DNA from: Kribbella qitaiheensis
Lineage (GTDB): Bacteria; Actinomycetota; Actinomycetes; Propionibacteriales; Kribbellaceae
Assembly: GCF_014217565.1 (NCBI RefSeq)
Contig: NZ_CP043661.1
Coordinates: 1,116,001-1,180,000, forward strand
DNA length: 64,000 nucleotides
Direction: 5' to 3'
Shown: piece after piece, positions 1 through 8,749 of the stretch
Numbering within the stretch: the stretch's first letter is position 1
Layout of the letters: each line of letters starts with the position of its first letter
Position numbers and translations under genes: made by a program
Notes under the pieces: generated by a model
The model's input: the letters and a program-made list of their open reading frames with translations, nothing else
Told to the model about the DNA's origin: nothing
Databases searched by the model: none

Positions 1-1
1 G

Positions 2-274
2 CTGGGCGACCTGATCGCGGCGGAGACCGCACCGGGTCCGGACCAGCTGGTGGCCGACGCCTCGGACCGGTCCGGACTGTTCAGCCTGGTCGATCAGCTC
101 GACCCGCGGTCGGCGGACGTCATCAGGCGCCGGTACGGCCTGCACGACGGGCGGCAGGCGAAGCTGGCCGACATCGGCGCGGTGCACGGCATCTCGGCCG
201 AGCGGGTGCGGCAGATCGAGCGAGAGGCCCTCGGCCGCTTGCGCCGGATGGCCGACCCGACCCTGGCCGCCTAG
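2..274 (+). CDS. Sigma-70 family RNA polymerase sigma factor, C-terminal part
   Basis: The window begins inside this gene; only the last 90 residues are visible. They form a sigma-70 region 4: IRRRYGLHDG, then the helix-turn-helix ending in ISAERVRQIEREAL and GRLRRMA, which in group 1/2 sigma factors recognises the -35 promoter element. The RYGLHDG and RVRQIE signatures resemble SigA/HrdB/SigB-type factors more than ECF sigmas, which lack this spacing. The protein would act in the cytoplasm as part of RNA polymerase holoenzyme. Which paralogue it is, and whether it is the housekeeping factor, cannot be decided without the upstream part. Two hairpins follow the stop codon. Confidence 0.85.
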   Translation: MGDLIAAETAPGPDQLVADASDRSGLFSLVDQLDPRSADVIRRRYGLHDGRQAKLADIGAVHGISAERVRQIEREALGRLRRMADPTLAA

Positions 275-317
275 ACCCGAGCCACTGGGCGCCAGCCAAC
301 TGAACTGCCACCCCCCA

Positions 318-350
318 GGGCCCCCGAGCCGCCTTCGCGGCCGGGGGTCC
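318..350. terminator. GC hairpin after the sigma factor gene
   Basis: Inverted repeat with arms 318-326 and 342-350 (one G-T mismatch that can wobble-pair in RNA), 44 bp past the sigma stop codon. There is no U-tract, as is common for actinobacterial terminators. Confidence 0.5.
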
Positions 351-365
351 GCTCGTACCCACCGC

Positions 366-419
366 GTTGCGTCCGAAGGGGCGAGGGTCCTGCCCCACGC
401 CCCTTCGGACGTAAGCAAC
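366..419. terminator. Long inverted repeat between convergent genes
   Basis: Arms 366-383 and 398-419 match over GTCCGAAGGGGCG and its complement, with a short loop. It lies between the sigma factor gene and the convergent HAD gene, so it can terminate both. Confidence 0.65.
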
Positions 420-436
420 TGGGTGGCCGGCTGGGC

Positions 437-1163
437 TCAAGCGGAGGCTCGACTCCAGCTGTCGATGAGGGTGGGGAGCTCCGAGAGACGCTGGATGGTG
501 GCGTCGGGGACGCCCTCCGTGTGGCCGATCTGGTTGGTGGGGATCGCGCTGTGCGGGATGTGGGCGGCCCGCATCCCGACGTTCTGGGCGCCCCAGACGT
601 CGTCGAACAGCCGGTCGCCGACGAACAGACAGCGCGCCGGCTCGCTCACCCCGACAGCCCGCATCGCCGCCAGGAATGCCTCCGGGTGCGGCTTCGTCCA
701 CGGCACCTCACTGGTGTAGACGGCACCGTCGATCAAGTCCAGGACGCCGTCGCGCGCGAAGATCTCCTCGTGCCGCTGCCGGGACCAGATCGTGTTCGAC
801 AGCACTCCGACCTTGAGGCCGCGCTCGCGCAGCTCGGTCAGGGTCTCGATCGCGTCCGGCTCCAGCTCGGTGTGGGGCTGCCACTGACGCTCGTACTCCG
901 CCAGCGCGGGCCGGAGTCATCGAGACCTCCGCCAGCAGGCAGACCTCTTCCAGGGTGCTGCTGACATGCTCGTCGCGCGACCGCAGCCAGGCGGACCCTT
1001 CGGCCGCGACCAGCCGCTTCGCCAGCTCGTCGGCCCGCGCCTCGTCGATCAGGGTCGCGACAGATCGCCATACGGCGTACAGGTCGATGTCGTGCCAGGT
1101 CGCCAGCGTGCCGCCCCAGTCGAACAGGACGGCCTCGATCGATTCACTCTTCACGTTCGTCAC
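437..1163 (-). pseudogene. HAD-superfamily hydrolase, frameshifted
   Basis: Reads as a complete HAD phosphatase-like protein of about 241 residues if one extra base is removed. Motif I is LFDWGGTLA (Asp nucleophile), motif II VLSNT, motif III the Lys in PWTKPHPEAF and motif IV VGDRLFDD. The first half is in one frame down to about 915 and the second half in the next frame. The total length is a multiple of three plus one, and the shift can be placed at the GGGCC run at 908-912. A GTG at 1163 is used as start; a TTG at 1193 is possible. Substrate unknown. Whether the break is real or a sequence error is open (see finding on GGCC-linked shifts). Confidence 0.75.
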
Positions 1164-1203
1164 GGCGCACAGGTTGCCAGACGGCGCCGACAATCTCCTC
1201 CGA

Positions 1204-2424
1204 TTATTGGCTGACGGTCGCGATCTGGCGGCGCCTGGCCAGCCAGAGCACGGCGAGCGCGTAGAAGATCAGGCATGGGATGTCGCTCACCAGCAGCGTC
1301 CACGGAGCACCGCCCTGGTTCGACCAGCCGTCGAGCTGACCCATTGCCGCAGGCAACAAAAAGGCGAACAGGTTGTTCATCGTGTGCAGGGCGATGCCGG
1401 CTTCGAGTCCACCGGTACGGATCGTCAGCCAGCCCGCCGTCATCGCGAACAGGAAGATGTCAGCCATCGCCCAACCCGTGTAGCCGTGCGCGGCGACGAA
1501 TGCCGCGCTGCTGATCACCAGTGCCGGCCAGGGCGAGCGCAGGATGCGCTTCACGACGCTGTCGCCGCCCGGACCGTACGAGCCGACTGCCTGGACGAGC
1601 CAGCCGCGGAAGACGAACTCCTCCGCCGCGGACTGGAACGGGACCAGCAAGAGGATCAGCACGGCCGGAAGGATGAAGGCGCTCAGCCCTACCCAGGAGC
1701 CGGAGTCGGACGTGGCTGGGTCGGCGTTCGGGAAGATGGCGTCGGTCGCCAGGCCGAGCCCGTACGACAGGGCGAGGTAGCCGATCGCGGGGAGGCAGCA
1801 GAGCGCGAGCCAGCGCAGGCGCAGCCTGTTCAGCACAGAGGCGACGCTGAAGGCCGGGCGGCGCTGGACGACCCACGCCACCAGCAGGACGCCCGGGGTG
1901 AGGATGCCGAGCATCACCAGCTGGGCCGAGAGGTCCTCGGTCGAGTTCGGGAACAGCGTGTTGCCCTCGGGCAGCTTGAAGTCACCCGCGACAAGCGTGT
2001 GCACGATCATCCAGAGGATGTAGACGGCGATCGTCAGGGCGAAGGCGATCGCCACCAGCAACGCACTACCGGTGAGCGGCCGCCACCACTTGTACTTCGA
2101 GTTGCGCGCCAACCGGTGGAACGGCTCCCCAGCCGGCGCCGCCACGATCCGAGGCTCTCGCACGCCGTACTGCAACTGCCCGTACGGCGGTTGCCCGTAC
2201 TGCGGCGGTTGCCCGTACTGCGGCCAGGGCTGCGGACCGGGTTGCTGGTACCCGGGAGGTTGCTGGGGATAGCCCGCGGGCGGTTGCTGCGGATAGCCGG
2301 CCGGAGGCTGCCCGGCTGGAGGGGCGCCCCAGGGTGGTGGCTGTTCAGGTGACCAGAAGCCCGGTCCCTGCTCCCCCGGCGGGGGCTGGTTGGGCGGGGG
2401 TGGCGGGCCCTGGTGCGAATCCAT
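1204..2424 (-). CDS. CPBP family intramembrane metalloprotease with Pro/Gln-rich N-terminus
   Basis: A 406-residue membrane protein. Residues 1-90 are a low-complexity tail of repeated YPQQPPAG and YGQPP units, probably cytosolic and disordered. From about 118 there are roughly eight hydrophobic segments. The three CPBP/Abi (Rce1-type) motifs are present: EEFVFRGW with Glu268, Glu269 and Arg273; FVAAH with His313; HTMNN with His347 and Asn351. In Rce1 these residues bind the metal and activate water for cleavage of peptide bonds within the membrane. Substrate unknown; bacterial members are linked to bacteriocin self-immunity, signalling or peptide processing. It is divergent from the symporter gene at 2506. 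The Pro-rich tail is common on actinobacterial membrane proteins. Confidence 0.9.
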   Translation of the reverse strand: MDSHQGPPPPPNQPPPGEQGPGFWSPEQPPPWGAPPAGQPPAGYPQQPPAGYPQQPPGYQQPGPQPWPQYGQPPQYGQPPYGQLQYGVREPRIVAAPAGEPFHRLARNSKYKWWRPLTGSALLVAIAFALTIAVYILWMIVHTLVAGDFKLPEGNTLFPNSTEDLSAQLVMLGILTPGVLLVAWVVQRRPAFSVASVLNRLRLRWLALCCLPAIGYLALSYGLGLATDAIFPNADPATSDSGSWVGLSAFILPAVLILLLVPFQSAAEEFVFRGWLVQAVGSYGPGGDSVVKRILRSPWPALVISSAAFVAAHGYTGWAMADIFLFAMTAGWLTIRTGGLEAGIALHTMNNLFAFLLPAAMGQLDGWSNQGGAPWTLLVSDIPCLIFYALAVLWLARRRQIATVSQ

Positions 2425-2505
2425 GGCGTGACTCTATGAGATCGGGCCAAGCGACCTGTGGACAACGCCCTGCACCGATTGCCGTTCTGCTGGCATGCTT
2501 CCGTC

Positions 2506-3831
2506 ATGTCCGCTCAGCCGCTGCCTCGTTCCGTACGGGTCGGCTATGCCCTGGGCTCCGTCGCCACCGGCTCGTTCGGCACGGTGCCCGGCCTGTTGCT
2601 GCTTCCTTATCTGACCGACACTCTCGGCATCGCGGCCGCGGTGGCCGGCGCGATCGTATTGTTGCCCAAGGCCCTCGATGTCGTGCTCAATCCGATCGCG
2701 GGCCGGATCAGCGACCGTTATCAGTCACCACTCGGTCCCCGCCGCCCGTTCCTGCTCCGCGGCGGTCTGTCACTCGCGGTCTGCTTCGCCGTGCTCTTCG
2801 CAGTGCCGGATCTCGACTCGCAGCTGTTCGACGCCGGCTGGGTGTTGTTGGCGTTCCTGGGCTGCGCGACGGCGTACGCGTTCTTCCAGGTGCCGTACGT
2901 CGCGATGCCGGCCGAGATCACCGACGACTACGGCGAGCGGACCAACCTGATGTCCTGGCGGGTGGCTGTGCTGACCGTCGCGATCCTGATCAGCGGCGGC
3001 AGCTCCCCCGCGATCCGCGACGCCATCGGCGGCCGCGAGGGCTACCGCGTGATGGGCCTGGTGGTCGCACTCTTGCTCGCGATCGGGACAGTCGGCGCGT
3101 ACTACGGCACGCGGCGGGCGCCGATTGGTCGGCCCGGCGAAGCGACCGGGACCCTTCGCGAACAGCTCCGGGTCGTCGCGCAGGCAGCCGACTTCCGCTG
3201 GCTGCTGTTCACCCTGATGCTGCAAGCGCTCGCGATCGGTTCGATGCTGGCCGGGATCGACTACCTGGCCCGCTATGTCCTTCGAGATCCCGGCGCGGCT
3301 TCGATCCTCTTCGTCTGCGTGGTCGGCCCGGCGTTGGTGGTCAGCCCACTCTGGCTTGCCGTCGGCAACCGCTTCGGCAAGAAGAAGGGCTTTCTCGCGG
3401 CTTCGGCCGTGCTCGGTCTCGGTGCACTCGCGCTGTTGCCGGCCCAGCACGTCCCGACCTGGTGTGTGTACGTCGCGACGGGTGTGGTCGGTGTCGGGTT
3501 CACGGGCGTGCAGGTCTTTCCGCTGGCGATGCTGCCGGATGTCGTGGCGGTCGATGCGGCCCGGAGCGGAAACCGCCGCGCCGGCGTCTTCACCGGGATC
3601 TGGACCGCCGGCGAGACCCTCGGGCTCGCGTTGGGGCCGGGTCTGTATGCGTTGGTGCTGGCAGCGGGCGGTTATGTCTCGTCGACCGGGCGGGACGCCG
3701 TCCAACCGGACTCGGCCGTCACCGCGATCGTCGTCGGCATCTCGGTACTGCCGGTGGTGCTGACCGCGGCCAGCTTCTTCACCTTGCAGCGGTACAAGTT
3801 GACAGCCGACGAAGTACTGGAGGCGCGATGA
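2506..3831 (+). CDS. GPH-type MFS sugar/cation symporter
   Basis: An MFS protein of 441 residues with about twelve hydrophobic segments. The cytoplasmic loop ALDVVLNPIAGRISD followed by SPLGPRRPFLLRGG is the signature of the glycoside-pentoside-hexuronide family (MelB-like), which couples Na+ or H+ to uptake of sugars or glycosides. The ATG at 2506 is preferred over an upstream in-frame codon at 2458 because it starts directly before the conserved N-terminal RVGYALGSVATG helix. The stop codon overlaps the start of the PLP decarboxylase by ATGA, so the two are translationally coupled. That partner suggests the substrate may not be a simple sugar; some family members are annotated only as MFS. 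Substrate not predictable here. Confidence 0.85.
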   Translation: MSAQPLPRSVRVGYALGSVATGSFGTVPGLLLLPYLTDTLGIAAAVAGAIVLLPKALDVVLNPIAGRISDRYQSPLGPRRPFLLRGGLSLAVCFAVLFAVPDLDSQLFDAGWVLLAFLGCATAYAFFQVPYVAMPAEITDDYGERTNLMSWRVAVLTVAILISGGSSPAIRDAIGGREGYRVMGLVVALLLAIGTVGAYYGTRRAPIGRPGEATGTLREQLRVVAQAADFRWLLFTLMLQALAIGSMLAGIDYLARYVLRDPGAASILFVCVVGPALVVSPLWLAVGNRFGKKKGFLAASAVLGLGALALLPAQHVPTWCVYVATGVVGVGFTGVQVFPLAMLPDVVAVDAARSGNRRAGVFTGIWTAGETLGLALGPGLYALVLAAGGYVSSTGRDAVQPDSAVTAIVVGISVLPVVLTAASFFTLQRYKLTADEVLEAR

Positions 3832-5258
3832 GTGACGTCCTGGCCCGGTTGCGGGCTCTGCAGGAAGGCGACCTGCCCACCCACGGCGGCAGCACGCTCG
3901 CCTATGTGTACGACTCGGGTCTTTCGGAGGCGGACGAGATCGGGCGACAGGCATTGGCCCTGTACGGCGCCACGAACGGACTCGATCCGACGGTGTTCCC
4001 GAGTCTGCGGACGCTCGAGAACGACCTGGTCGGCTGGGCCGCGCGCTTGCTGCAAGGTGGATCGAGCGCCGTCGGCACGGTGACCTCGGGCGGGACCGAG
4101 TCGGTGCTGCTCGCAGTACAGACTGCGCGGGACGCTGCCCGAGACTTGGATCCGCCGAACACGAGATCGGCGCAACCCAGCATGGTGTTGCCGTCGACGG
4201 CTCACGCGGCCTTCTTCAAGGCGGCACACTACTTCGGCGTACGGCCGGTGGTGGTCGACGTCGATCCGGTGACCTTCAAAGCGCGACCCGACGAGCTCGC
4301 CGCAGCTTGTGACAACAGCACCGTGCTGGTGGTGGCAAGCGCACCGTCGTACGCGCATGGCGTGGTGGACCCGGTGCCGGAGATCGCCGCACTGGCGGCC
4401 GAGCGGGGTATCCGGTGCCACGTGGACGCGTGTATCGGCGGCTGGGTGCTGCCGTATCTGCGGGCCGATGGCGTCGAGGTGGCCGACTTCGACTTCGCAG
4501 TACCGGGAGTGACGAGCATTTCGGTGGACCTGCACAAGTACGCGTACACGCCGAAGGGCGCTTCGATCCTGTTGCATCGGTCGGCCGAGTTGCGGCGGCC
4601 GCAGTTCTTCGCGCACGCGGACTGGCCTGGGTACACGATGCTCAACTCGACCACCCAGTCGACGAAGTCCGGTGCGCCGCTCGCGGCCGCGTGGGCTGTC
4701 GTCCAGCACATCGGAGACGACGGTTATCAGCGGCTGGCACGGACCGCGTACGACGCCGCGGTGCGGTTGGCGGGGCTAGCTGCTGAGGTGGATGGGCTGA
4801 CCGTGCTCGCGCCGCCGGCGACCACGCTGGTGGCGTTGCACAGCGATGATCGGGGGGATGTGTTCACGATCGCTGATGAGATGGCCGCGCTGGGTTGGTT
4901 CGTTCAGCCACAGTTGAGCTTCAAGGATCAGCCGCCCTCGCTGCACCTGACAGTGAGCGCCGCGACCGCGGGCCGGATCGACGAACTGATCGCGGCGCTG
5001 CGGACCGCAGTACGGAAAGCACAGGATGCCGGACCCGTGCAGGTCGCTCCCGAGCTGGCGGCAGCGGCCGGTGGACTGGACCCGGCGACATTGGACGATG
5101 CCGCGTTCGACGGGTTGCTGGCCTTGGCCGGGCTCGGCGACGGGGGTGCACTGCCTGATCGGATGGCGCCGGTGAACGCGCTGCTGAACGTCGCCCCACC
5201 GCGGCTTCGGGAGGCGTTGCTGGTCGCGTTCCTCGATCGCTTGATGCGACCCACCTGA
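3828..5258 (+). CDS. Group II PLP-dependent decarboxylase / sphingosine-phosphate-lyase-like enzyme
   Basis: A 476-residue fold-type I PLP enzyme. Visible are the glycine-rich TVTSGGTESVLLAV phosphate-binding region, HVDACIGGW with the Asp that pairs with the pyridine nitrogen, and SVDLHKYAY, where Lys237 is the Schiff-base lysine. The overall pattern (SxDxHKY, GGTES, GGW) matches the group II decarboxylase family that includes glutamate/tyrosine decarboxylases and sphingosine-1-phosphate lyase; the DACIGGW and YTPKGASILLHR stretches are closest to the lyase-like branch as I recall it. The ATGA overlap with the upstream transporter suggests joint uptake and breakdown of one substrate. The last 75 residues are a less conserved helical tail. 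Substrate unknown. Confidence 0.85.
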   Translation: MSDVLARLRALQEGDLPTHGGSTLAYVYDSGLSEADEIGRQALALYGATNGLDPTVFPSLRTLENDLVGWAARLLQGGSSAVGTVTSGGTESVLLAVQTARDAARDLDPPNTRSAQPSMVLPSTAHAAFFKAAHYFGVRPVVVDVDPVTFKARPDELAAACDNSTVLVVASAPSYAHGVVDPVPEIAALAAERGIRCHVDACIGGWVLPYLRADGVEVADFDFAVPGVTSISVDLHKYAYTPKGASILLHRSAELRRPQFFAHADWPGYTMLNSTTQSTKSGAPLAAAWAVVQHIGDDGYQRLARTAYDAAVRLAGLAAEVDGLTVLAPPATTLVALHSDDRGDVFTIADEMAALGWFVQPQLSFKDQPPSLHLTVSAATAGRIDELIAALRTAVRKAQDAGPVQVAPELAAAAGGLDPATLDDAAFDGLLALAGLGDGGALPDRMAPVNALLNVAPPRLREALLVAFLDRLMRPT

Positions 5259-5346
5259 GCCGTCGTCGGAATGCTGTTGCATGCTGACGCGAGTGTGTCC
5301 GCTGGTGGCTCCGCCCTGCTTGTGAATCCGTGAAGGAGAATTGCCG

Positions 5347-6315
5347 ATGGTGACCGATCCGACCGCTGGTCCGGCCGCGTCGACGCGCGCCTTGCCGCAG
5401 TCCGTTCTGATGCCACTCACCGGGGCAGCGATCTTCCTCGTGATCCGGATCGAGCCGGGCGGCGAGGAGACCACCCGGGCGCTGCTCGAGCGGATCGCCG
5501 GGCTGACCCGGGGCATCGGGTTCCGGGTGCCGGACGGTTCGCTGTCGTGCGTGACAAGTATCGGGTCGGACGTTTGGGACCGGCTGTTCGACAGCCCCCG
5601 GCCGGCCGGGCTGCACCCGTTCGTGGAGTTGAACGGCGGCAAGCACCGGGCTGTGTCGACGCCAGGCGATCTGCTGTTCCACATCCGGGCCGCCTCACTC
5701 GATCTCTGCTTCGAGCTCGCCCAGCAGGTGATGAAGGAGCTCGACGGCGCCGCGACGGTGATCGACGAGGTGCACGGGTTCAAGTACTTCGAGATGCGCG
5801 ACCTGCTCGGCTTCGTCGACGGAACCGAGAACCCGGTCGGCGCAGAGGCCCATGAGGCGGTGCTGATCGGGGCGGAAGATCCGGAGTACGCCGGTGGCAG
5901 CTACGTGATCGTGCAGAAGTACCTGCACGATATGAAGGCCTGGAACGCGCTGACGGTCGAGCAGCAGGAGCGCGTCATCGGCCGGACCAAGCTCGAGGAC
6001 ATCGAGCTGACCGACGACGAGAAGCCCTCCAACTCGCACATCGCCCTGAACGTGATCGAGGACGAGGACGGCAACGAGCAGCAGATCCTGCGCGACAACA
6101 TGCCGTTCGGCACTATCGGCAGCCAGGAGTTCGGCACCTATTTCATCGGCTACGCCAAGGACCCCGGGGTCACCGAGCTGATGCTGCGCCGGATGTTCCT
6201 GGGCGAGCCCGAGGGCAACTACGACCGCATCCTCGACTTCTCCACCGCCACCACCGGCACCCTGTTCTTCACTCCGACCGCAGACTTCCTCGACGACCTG
6301 CCACCGGCTCCCTGA
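5347..6315 (+). CDS. Dyp-type haem peroxidase
   Basis: Dye-decolourising peroxidase of 322 residues. The family hallmark GFVDGTENP supplies the distal catalytic Asp158 (GxxDG), and SNSHIALN supplies the proximal haem ligand His231; TIGSQEFGTYFIGYA is the conserved haem-pocket stretch. Length and lack of a Tat signal fit the cytoplasmic class B (DypB) group, often loaded into encapsulin nanocompartments; no encapsulin gene is adjacent, and the C-terminal tail LDDLPPAP is short. The ATG at 5347 is chosen over a TTG at 5341 because GAAGGAGAA lies at the right distance. It uses H2O2 to oxidise phenols, dyes or lignin-like compounds. Confidence 0.95.
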   Translation: MVTDPTAGPAASTRALPQSVLMPLTGAAIFLVIRIEPGGEETTRALLERIAGLTRGIGFRVPDGSLSCVTSIGSDVWDRLFDSPRPAGLHPFVELNGGKHRAVSTPGDLLFHIRAASLDLCFELAQQVMKELDGAATVIDEVHGFKYFEMRDLLGFVDGTENPVGAEAHEAVLIGAEDPEYAGGSYVIVQKYLHDMKAWNALTVEQQERVIGRTKLEDIELTDDEKPSNSHIALNVIEDEDGNEQQILRDNMPFGTIGSQEFGTYFIGYAKDPGVTELMLRRMFLGEPEGNYDRILDFSTATTGTLFFTPTADFLDDLPPAP

Positions 6316-6357
6316 GGGCGCCGGGGAAATGTCGGTGCCTTGGGCGAGACTGGGGGC

Positions 6358-7947
6358 ATGTTGCTCGCTGACGTGGTCGCCACTTCTACCGCCTTGAGCC
6401 AGACCCGGTCGCGCCGGGCCAAGGCAGACCTGATCGCGACCCTGCTGGTCAGCGCCACGGACCCCGACGAGACGGCGATCGTCGTCACGTACCTGTCCGG
6501 CGAGCTGCGCCAACGGCGTACGGGCGTGGGCTGGCGGACGTTGGTGGACGCGCCGGCGCCTGCCGAGACCGCCTCGCTCACGATCGAGGAGGTGGACCAG
6601 GCGTTCGCCGAGCTGTCCGAGTTCGCCGGTGCGGGGTCGCAGGCCAAGCGGCGAGCGGCTGTCGACGCCTTGTTCGAGCGGGCCACGGCCGACGAGCAGA
6701 AGTTTCTCCGGTTGCTGGTCGGCGGTGAGCTGCGCCAAGGCGCGCTCGACGGTGTGATGGCCGACGCGGTCGGCAAGGCGACGGGGGTCCCCTTGGCGAA
6801 GATCCGGGCGGCGACCATGTTGCGAGGGTCCGCGGCTCCGGTCGCGGTCGCCGTACTGACCGAAGGCGAGGCCGGGCTCGAGCAGTTCAGTCTCGAGGTC
6901 GGGCGCGGAGTGCAGCCGATGCTCGCCCAGTCGGCGACCAGTATCGCCGAGGCGCTGGGCAAGACCGGCAGCCCGGCCGCGATCGAGTGGAAGCTCGACG
7001 GCATCCGCATCCAGGTGCACCGCGACGGGGACGAGGTCGTCGTCTACACGCGCACGCTCGACGAGATCACCAGCCGGGTCCCCGAGGTCGTTACGGCTGT
7101 TCGCGAGCTGAAGGTGGACAAGGTCGTGCTCGACGGCGAGCTGATCGCACTCCGTCCCGACGGTCGCCCAGAAGCCTTCCAGGTCACCGGTTCCCGTACT
7201 GCGACGCGCGCGGCGACCGGGCCCGAGACAGTGCCGCTGACGCCGTACTTCTTCGACATCCTGCACCTCGACGGGACCGATCTGCTCGGCCTCGACAGCA
7301 CCGAGCGGCACGAGTGGCTGAGCAAGGTCATCCCCGAGGAGCGGCGGATCCCCCGGCTCGTCACCGACAACGCCGAGGCGGGCGAGGCGTTCTTCACCGG
7401 CGCGGTGAAGCGCGGCCACGAAGGCGTGATGGTGAAGTCCCTGTCGGTGCCGTACGAAGCGGGACGACGTGGATCCGGCTGGGTGAAGGTCAAACAGACG
7501 CACACGCTCGACCTGATCGTGCTCGCGGCCGAGTGGGGACACGGCCGCCGGACCGGCTGGTTGTCCAACCTCCACCTCGGCGCGCGGGACGAGGAGACCG
7601 GCGAGTTCGTGATGCTCGGCAAGACGTTCAAGGGTCTGACCGACGAGCTGCTGCGGTGGCAGACCGAGAAGTTCCAGCAGCTCGAAGAGCGCCGCGACGA
7701 CTACACGGTCTACCTGCGCCCGGAGGTCGTGGTCGAGATCGCGTTCGACGGCGTCCAGACCTCGACCCGGTATCCGGGCGGGATGGCGCTGCGGTTCGCC
7801 CGGGTGATCCGGTACCGCGAGGACAAGACGCCCGACCAGGTCGACACGGTTCAGGCCGTCCGGGAGATTCATCAGCCCGCTGATCTGTCGCCGGCGGTCG
7901 GCGATCACGTGGAGTCGGCCGACGGAGAGGCAGAATCTCCGGCATGA
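6358..7947 (+). CDS. ATP-dependent DNA ligase (LigB-like)
   Basis: A 529-residue ATP-dependent DNA ligase. The adenylation motif is EWKLDGIRIQVHR with Lys212 forming the AMP-lysine; downstream are the nucleotidyltransferase motifs LDGELIAL, YFFDILHLDG, EGVMVKSL and VKVKQTHTLDLI. An N-terminal DNA-binding helical domain (about 1-200) and a C-terminal OB domain flank the core, as in mycobacterial LigB and archaeal/eukaryotic ligase I. There is no polymerase or nuclease domain and no Ku gene nearby, so a nick-sealing or repair role is likelier than LigD-type NHEJ. The ATG at 6358 is preceded by a G-rich stretch; a TTG at 6340 is an alternative. It overlaps the next gene by ATGA. Confidence 0.95.
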   Translation: MLLADVVATSTALSQTRSRRAKADLIATLLVSATDPDETAIVVTYLSGELRQRRTGVGWRTLVDAPAPAETASLTIEEVDQAFAELSEFAGAGSQAKRRAAVDALFERATADEQKFLRLLVGGELRQGALDGVMADAVGKATGVPLAKIRAATMLRGSAAPVAVAVLTEGEAGLEQFSLEVGRGVQPMLAQSATSIAEALGKTGSPAAIEWKLDGIRIQVHRDGDEVVVYTRTLDEITSRVPEVVTAVRELKVDKVVLDGELIALRPDGRPEAFQVTGSRTATRAATGPETVPLTPYFFDILHLDGTDLLGLDSTERHEWLSKVIPEERRIPRLVTDNAEAGEAFFTGAVKRGHEGVMVKSLSVPYEAGRRGSGWVKVKQTHTLDLIVLAAEWGHGRRTGWLSNLHLGARDEETGEFVMLGKTFKGLTDELLRWQTEKFQQLEERRDDYTVYLRPEVVVEIAFDGVQTSTRYPGGMALRFARVIRYREDKTPDQVDTVQAVREIHQPADLSPAVGDHVESADGEAESPA

Positions 7948-8642
7948 CTGCCGAACAGACCCCGGACCCCGACCTCGCTTCCCGACGGTTGGCTGCCGAA
8001 TCACTGGCCAAGGACGATCCGACCGGGTGGTTCGAGGAGCTGTACGCCGCGGCCGGCGAGGGCAAGGCCGTCGTGCCCTGGGACCGTGGCGGCGCGCACG
8101 CGCTGCTCACCGAATGGGCCGAGACGTCGGAGTTCCGGGGCGACGGCAAGCGGGCGCTGGTGGTCGGCACCGGGCTGGGCTGGGACGCCGAGCTGGTCGC
8201 CGACCTCGGCTACGACACGATCGCCTTCGACATCTCCCCCTCCGCGGTGGAAGCCGCGCGGCAGACGCATCCGGACACCAAGGTCGACTACGTGGTCGCG
8301 GACCTGCTGAATCCGCCGGCCGAGTGGCGGGGCGCCTTCGATCTGGTGGTCGAGATCTACACCGTGCAGGCATTGCCGATCGAGCTGCAACCGGCCGCGA
8401 GCAAGCAGGTCACCGCACAGGTCCGCGTCGGCGGCACCCTGGTCGTGATCGCCGCCGTGCGGACCGAGGTCGACGGCCGGCCGGTCTCGGACGACGTGGT
8501 GCAAGGCCCGCCGTGGCCGCTCACCCGGGCTGCCATCGACGCCTTCGCGATCGGCGATGTCCGCCTGATCCAGCTCGAGAAGCAACCCAGCCCGTCCGAC
8601 CCCACCATCTACCGCTGGCGAGCCGAGTACCTTCGCGACTGA
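7944..8642 (+). CDS. Class I SAM-dependent methyltransferase
   Basis: A 232-residue Rossmann methyltransferase. Motif I is ALVVGTGLGWDAELVADLGY, followed by an acidic ribose-binding FDISPSAVE and the motif VVADLLNPPAEW. The N-terminal GWFEELYAAAGEG...VPWDRGG resembles the thiopurine/halide methyltransferase (TPMT/HTMT) family, in which a WD(R/K) motif near the substrate pocket is conserved. Members methylate small thiols, thiocyanate or halides, but the true substrate here is unknown. Coupled to the DNA ligase by an ATGA overlap; no functional link to ligation is evident. Confidence 0.85.
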   Translation: MTAEQTPDPDLASRRLAAESLAKDDPTGWFEELYAAAGEGKAVVPWDRGGAHALLTEWAETSEFRGDGKRALVVGTGLGWDAELVADLGYDTIAFDISPSAVEAARQTHPDTKVDYVVADLLNPPAEWRGAFDLVVEIYTVQALPIELQPAASKQVTAQVRVGGTLVVIAAVRTEVDGRPVSDDVVQGPPWPLTRAAIDAFAIGDVRLIQLEKQPSPSDPTIYRWRAEYLRD

Positions 8643-8749
8643 CACGTCGGCCTGGGCCGGGACTCTCGTCGGCGTAATACTGGTCCGCCTCGGCGCTCTG
8701 CCGGCCCGAAGTCTCAGCGGCTCTCGGAAATCTCAGCGGCACCGAAGTC

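Noticed and set aside
955..2352. 465-codon plus-strand frame over the HAD and CPBP genes
   Set aside because: Shadow of the opposite-strand genes, which carry clear motifs.
2334..3827. Long N-terminal extension of the PLP decarboxylase (frame open from 2334)
   Set aside because: It is the wrong-frame reading of the symporter gene; the real start is the ATG at 3828 with an ATGA overlap.
5695..8004. 769-codon open frame on the minus strand across the peroxidase and ligase genes
   Set aside because: Antisense shadow spanning two well-supported genes; no motif or ribosome site.
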